A program made the translations under genes and the position numbers. Source: Candidatus Eiseniibacteriota bacterium (GTDB lineage Bacteria; JAFGKV01). From it: DNA of 7,984 nt. The notes under the pieces were generated by a model. That model was not told the DNA's origin. It worked only from the letters and a program-made list of their open reading frames with translations, and searched no databases. Of this stretch, positions 5,316 to 7,984 are shown piece after piece. The DNA is taken from assembly GCA_025453925.1 (NCBI GenBank), contig JALOPK010000143.1:1-7984 (forward strand), in the 5' to 3' direction. Each line of letters starts with the position of its first letter. Positions within the stretch are counted from its first letter, which is position 1.

Positions 5316-7538
5316 ATGAAGACCATATCGTCCGCGTTCCTTCTCTTGCTCGTGGCGAGCGCAGGTTCCGACCCCGTTCCCTTCGTTGACGGCCTTGTCG
5401 TTCGCGGAGACGTGCAGATCGCGCCGGGGACCTACGAACTCACCACGCCCATCCGGATTGTCGAACATGGCTCACGGCTGGATCTCGCGGGAGTCGTGCT
5501 GAGGAGCCCGGTTGCGGGCGGTCCCGCCGCTTCCTTCACCGATACGGCCATCATCGTCCAGGGCCTCCGGGGCGTCACGATCGCCAATGCGACCATCCAA
5601 GGCTTCAAGGTCGGCATCTCCGGCTGGGGGTGCACCCGCCTGGCAATCACGGGATGTGACCTCACCGGCAACTACCGGCAGCGGCTCCACTCGACCCCCG
5701 AGCGGGAGAATGAGGCGGACTGGCTCTGGCCTCATCACAATGACGAGAACCAGTGGGCGACGAACTACGGCGCCGGGATCTACCTGGACGGCTGCCGCTC
5801 CGCAGAGATCGCCGGTAATGTCGGCCATGACAGCCAGAACGGGATCATCCTCTCCCGGACCGACAGCTCGTTCGTCTACGACAACGACATGTCCTACAAT
5901 TCCGGATGGGGCCTCGCCATGTGGCGTTCATGCGGCAACGAGGTCAGCAACAACCGGTTCGACTATTGCGTGCGCGGCTACAGCCACGGGATCTACCGGC
6001 GCGGGCAAGATTCGGCAGGGATCCTGGTATTCGAGCAGTGCTCTGACAATGTCTTCGCCTTCAATAGCGCCACCCATGGAGGTGACGGGTTCTTCCTCTA
6101 CGCCGGTCACGAGACGCTGGAGCAGACCGGGCTGGGCGGCTCCAACCGAAACCTCGTCTGGGGTAATGACTTCTCCCACGCGGTAGCCAACGGGATCGAA
6201 GCAACCTTCTCCGAGGGCAATCGATTCATCGAGAACACTCTTGACGAGTGCGAGTATGGCGTGTGGGCGGGCTACTCCTACGGCACGGATATCGTCGGCA
6301 ATCGAATCTCGCGGTGCGCGCGAGCAGGCGTCGCCATCGAACACGGGCACGACAACCGGATCGAAGGGAATGCCTTCACGGGCAACCGGGTCGGGGTTCT
6401 GCTGTGGGCCTTTCCCTCCGCGCAGTTCGACAGTTCGGTGTATGGGGAGCACCAGAACACCCGCTCCGAGCGATACCGCATTCTCGGGAACCGCTTCGAG
6501 GGCGACTCCACGTCAGTCCGGCTGTACACCACCAGCGAGGTGCGGATCGAGGAGAACGAGTTCAACCCCCTCGACGCCGTGCTCACGCTCAAGACGGTCT
6601 GCCCCGCGCTGACGTTCCGATGCAACAACGTACGCGGGGGCAGGATCCTGGCCCGGAACGAGGCGAGCGAGGGCGTGATACTCGACGCCAACTACGCGGC
6701 GGTCCGCGCCGTGGAGGGTGACATCAGCATGCCGGATACGCTCCCGGCGCCTGTGCCCGCGGACAGCGTCGCCCTGGATCCCGCACGCTTCCGGCCACAG
6801 ACCCGGGGCACGCTCGACGCGTTCATCCCCGCGGGGCGACTCCGCGGCCGCGAAACCATGGTCATCGATGAGTGGGGCCCGATCGCCGCCGGCGAGCTCC
6901 ATCTCTTTCCCCGTGATCCCGCGGGCTGGGGTGACGGCCGGCTGTTCCTCGCCGGCCGGTCGGGGTACTTCGATGTGACCCTGGTGACCGGGCCGGTTTT
7001 CGTCGAACCGCTCGCCGGGAGGGTCCCATCCAGCGTCGTCGTGAGACCGATGCGCCCCGGATTCGCGGAGGCCAACGTTCAGGTCACCTGCGGGGACCGT
7101 GTCTTCGACGCGAAGGTCGGGCTGGCGGCGTCCGACTGGCTGGTTCGTTTCTACGGCTGGGAGGCCGCGGCCAGCGGCGAGCCCCCGGCGGATTGGGCCG
7201 AGGTGACCGCCGGTGCACCGCTCGACACGCTGCACACCGATCGAGTGGACTTCTGGTGGGGCGGAAAGCCGCCGACAGATCGCGTCCCCGCCGAGCACTT
7301 CGCCACCGTCGGGGAAACCTCAGTCAACATTCCGGGCGGCACCTACACCGCTCGCACCATATCGGACGATGGCATCCGGGTCTTCGTGGACGGCAAGAGT
7401 GTGGTCGACAACTGGACCACCCACGGCCCCAAGGAGGATCGGGGTTCGTTCACTGTGTCCACCGGAATGCACCGGTTCCGCGTGGAGCACTGCCAGATCG
7501 ACGGGTCGTCGTGGCTGCAGTTCTGGATTCAGAAGTAG
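5316..7538 (+). CDS. Secreted right-handed parallel beta-helix protein with C-terminal PA14-like domain
   Basis: 740 residues. A short signal peptide (MKTISSAFLLLLVASAGS, no lipobox Cys) predicts export. Residues about 25-470 form a right-handed parallel beta-helix: successive short rungs such as VTIANATIQGFKVGI, IAGNVGHDSQNGIILS, RNLVWGNDFSHAVANGIEA, DIVGNRISRCARAGVAIE and RILGNRFEGDSTSVRLY have the NxF/xGNxI pattern of PbH1/NosD-like proteins. A loop of about 30 residues rich in charged and aromatic residues (about 120-152, WPHHNDENQW) and the block at 196-263 (GWGLAMWR, VRGYSHGIYRRGQDSAGI, THGGDGFFLYAG) look like a functional face, possibly for carbohydrate. Residues about 498-605 form a beta-rich linker domain starting near MVIDEWGP. 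Residues about 608-740 resemble PA14, a usually sugar-binding module: DWLVRFYGW, TISDDGIRVFVDGKSVVDNW, then GMHRFRVEH and WLQFWI at the end. The function is likely polysaccharide binding or cleavage, but no catalytic residues can be assigned. The start is chosen by its ribosome binding site. Confidence 0.5.
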   Translation: MKTISSAFLLLLVASAGSDPVPFVDGLVVRGDVQIAPGTYELTTPIRIVEHGSRLDLAGVVLRSPVAGGPAASFTDTAIIVQGLRGVTIANATIQGFKVGISGWGCTRLAITGCDLTGNYRQRLHSTPERENEADWLWPHHNDENQWATNYGAGIYLDGCRSAEIAGNVGHDSQNGIILSRTDSSFVYDNDMSYNSGWGLAMWRSCGNEVSNNRFDYCVRGYSHGIYRRGQDSAGILVFEQCSDNVFAFNSATHGGDGFFLYAGHETLEQTGLGGSNRNLVWGNDFSHAVANGIEATFSEGNRFIENTLDECEYGVWAGYSYGTDIVGNRISRCARAGVAIEHGHDNRIEGNAFTGNRVGVLLWAFPSAQFDSSVYGEHQNTRSERYRILGNRFEGDSTSVRLYTTSEVRIEENEFNPLDAVLTLKTVCPALTFRCNNVRGGRILARNEASEGVILDANYAAVRAVEGDISMPDTLPAPVPADSVALDPARFRPQTRGTLDAFIPAGRLRGRETMVIDEWGPIAAGELHLFPRDPAGWGDGRLFLAGRSGYFDVTLVTGPVFVEPLAGRVPSSVVVRPMRPGFAEANVQVTCGDRVFDAKVGLAASDWLVRFYGWEAAASGEPPADWAEVTAGAPLDTLHTDRVDFWWGGKPPTDRVPAEHFATVGETSVNIPGGTYTARTISDDGIRVFVDGKSVVDNWTTHGPKEDRGSFTVSTGMHRFRVEHCQIDGSSWLQFWIQK

Positions 7539-7539
7539 A

Positions 7540-7621
7540 CGCCCACCTTCCATCGCCCACCGGAGCATGACCGGGCACCGCCAGGGGGCGCGCCGTGAGC
7601 CCGGGCGCTGTTTGGTGGGCG
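7540..7621. terminator. Structured spacer between convergent genes, possible bidirectional terminator
   Basis: CGCCCACC occurs at 7540-7547 and again at 7554-7561, and its reverse complement GGTGGGCG lies at 7614-7621. Nested inside are CCGGGC (7571-7576) and GCCCGG (7599-7604), and the palindrome GGCGCGCC (7587-7594). The arrangement could fold into a stacked hairpin between two converging transcripts. No T-run is present, so the terminator role is inferred from position. Confidence 0.5.
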
Positions 7622-7623
7622 CG

Positions 7624-7977
7624 TCAGCTTCCCGCGCCCGGGGCCCAGTTCGGGGCATCGACCCCGGTATGGATCGAGATCACGTCCACGATGGGGCCGA
7701 CCATGCAGAAGCTCGCAAGGTCATGGCGCCGGCGCAGTTGCACCCACACCTGAAGCCCCTCGTGATGGAACGCGGGGTCGAGATTCGTGGGCTCGTAGTG
7801 GTCGTGGGGACCTGATTCGAGCACCCACCCGCAGCCGTCGGTGCCTGCGAAGTTTCGCACGGTCACCTGCGCGGCGAACAGGTCGTCGTCATACAGCAGG
7901 TCTCCCACATTACACGAGCAGAGAACGACCAGGGTCACGAACAACCCCATCCCTGCTCTTCGCCGGGCGGAACGCAT
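7624..7977 (-). CDS. Small putative lipoprotein of unknown function
   Basis: 117 residues. I cannot name the family. The N-terminus has a basic stretch (RSARRR), a hydrophobic core (MGLFVTLVVL) and a lipobox-like LCSC with Cys22 as likely lipidation site, so it is probably membrane-anchored outside the cytoplasm. The mature part (about 35-102) is a compact beta-rich domain: AAQVTVRNFAGTDGCGWVLE, YEPTNLDPAFHHEGLQVWVQL and FCMVGPIVDVISI. Cys49 and Cys91 could form a disulfide. The tail after about 103 is Gly/Pro-rich. The start is uncertain: the frame stays open to the window edge, seven bases beyond this ATG, so the ribosome binding site cannot be seen. An internal ATG at 7950 would remove the basic n-region. 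It is convergent with the beta-helix gene. Confidence 0.5.
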   Translation of the reverse strand: MRSARRRAGMGLFVTLVVLCSCNVGDLLYDDDLFAAQVTVRNFAGTDGCGWVLESGPHDHYEPTNLDPAFHHEGLQVWVQLRRRHDLASFCMVGPIVDVISIHTGVDAPNWAPGAGS

Positions 7978-7984
7978 GCATGCT

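Noticed and set aside
1-7984. tRNA, rRNA, insertion sequence, defence or mobile-element genes
   Set aside because: No cloverleaf, rRNA-like stretch, transposase, integrase, nuclease or toxin-antitoxin motif was recognised in any frame.

Overview
The window (about 8 kb, GC-rich) looks like ordinary chromosome from an uncultured, high-GC, Gram-negative-type bacterium. The secreted architectures (long propeller repeats ending in an FN3-like domain, a parallel beta-helix joined to a PA14-like domain, a predicted lipoprotein) and the FN3 tail ending in SNRVGEEDFE resemble proteins I associate with the FCB superphylum, especially Candidatus Eisenbacteria and relatives. This placement rests on remembered family style, not on a search. 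Clean GGAGG-type ribosome binding sites precede most genes.

Layout: (1) 2-2392, + strand: a large secreted repeat protein, cut by the left window edge, with 14 propeller-type blades and a C-terminal FN3-like domain. (2) 2393-2773: non-coding, with a heptamer-repeat remnant and a striking 28-bp dyad. (3) 2774-3352, +: an ICMT-family membrane methyltransferase. (4) 3424-4452, -: a secreted DUF1028 protein with a TPR-like C-terminus, convergent with the methyltransferase. (5) 4453-4819: a divergent intergenic region with three families of degenerate heptamer repeats, three GCGCARTG boxes exactly 21 bp apart and a sigma70-like promoter. (6) 4820-5248, +: a small pyridoxamine-phosphate-oxidase-like flavoprotein. 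(7) 5316-7538, +: a secreted beta-helix/PA14 protein. (8) 7624-7977, -: a small putative lipoprotein, convergent with the previous gene across a structured spacer.

Four of the six genes (propeller, DUF1028, beta-helix/PA14, lipoprotein) carry export signals, so the region mainly serves the envelope or exterior. The genes do not form one obvious pathway. Strand changes break the region into single-gene units, except possibly 4820-7538, where the spacer is only 67 bp. I see no mobile element, CRISPR array, tRNA, rRNA or defence system, and no convincing new multi-gene system. The points most worth a second look are the circularly closed 14-blade propeller with its internal duplication, the heptamer-repeat mosaic with the 21-bp-phased boxes next to it, and the isolated 28-bp dyad.
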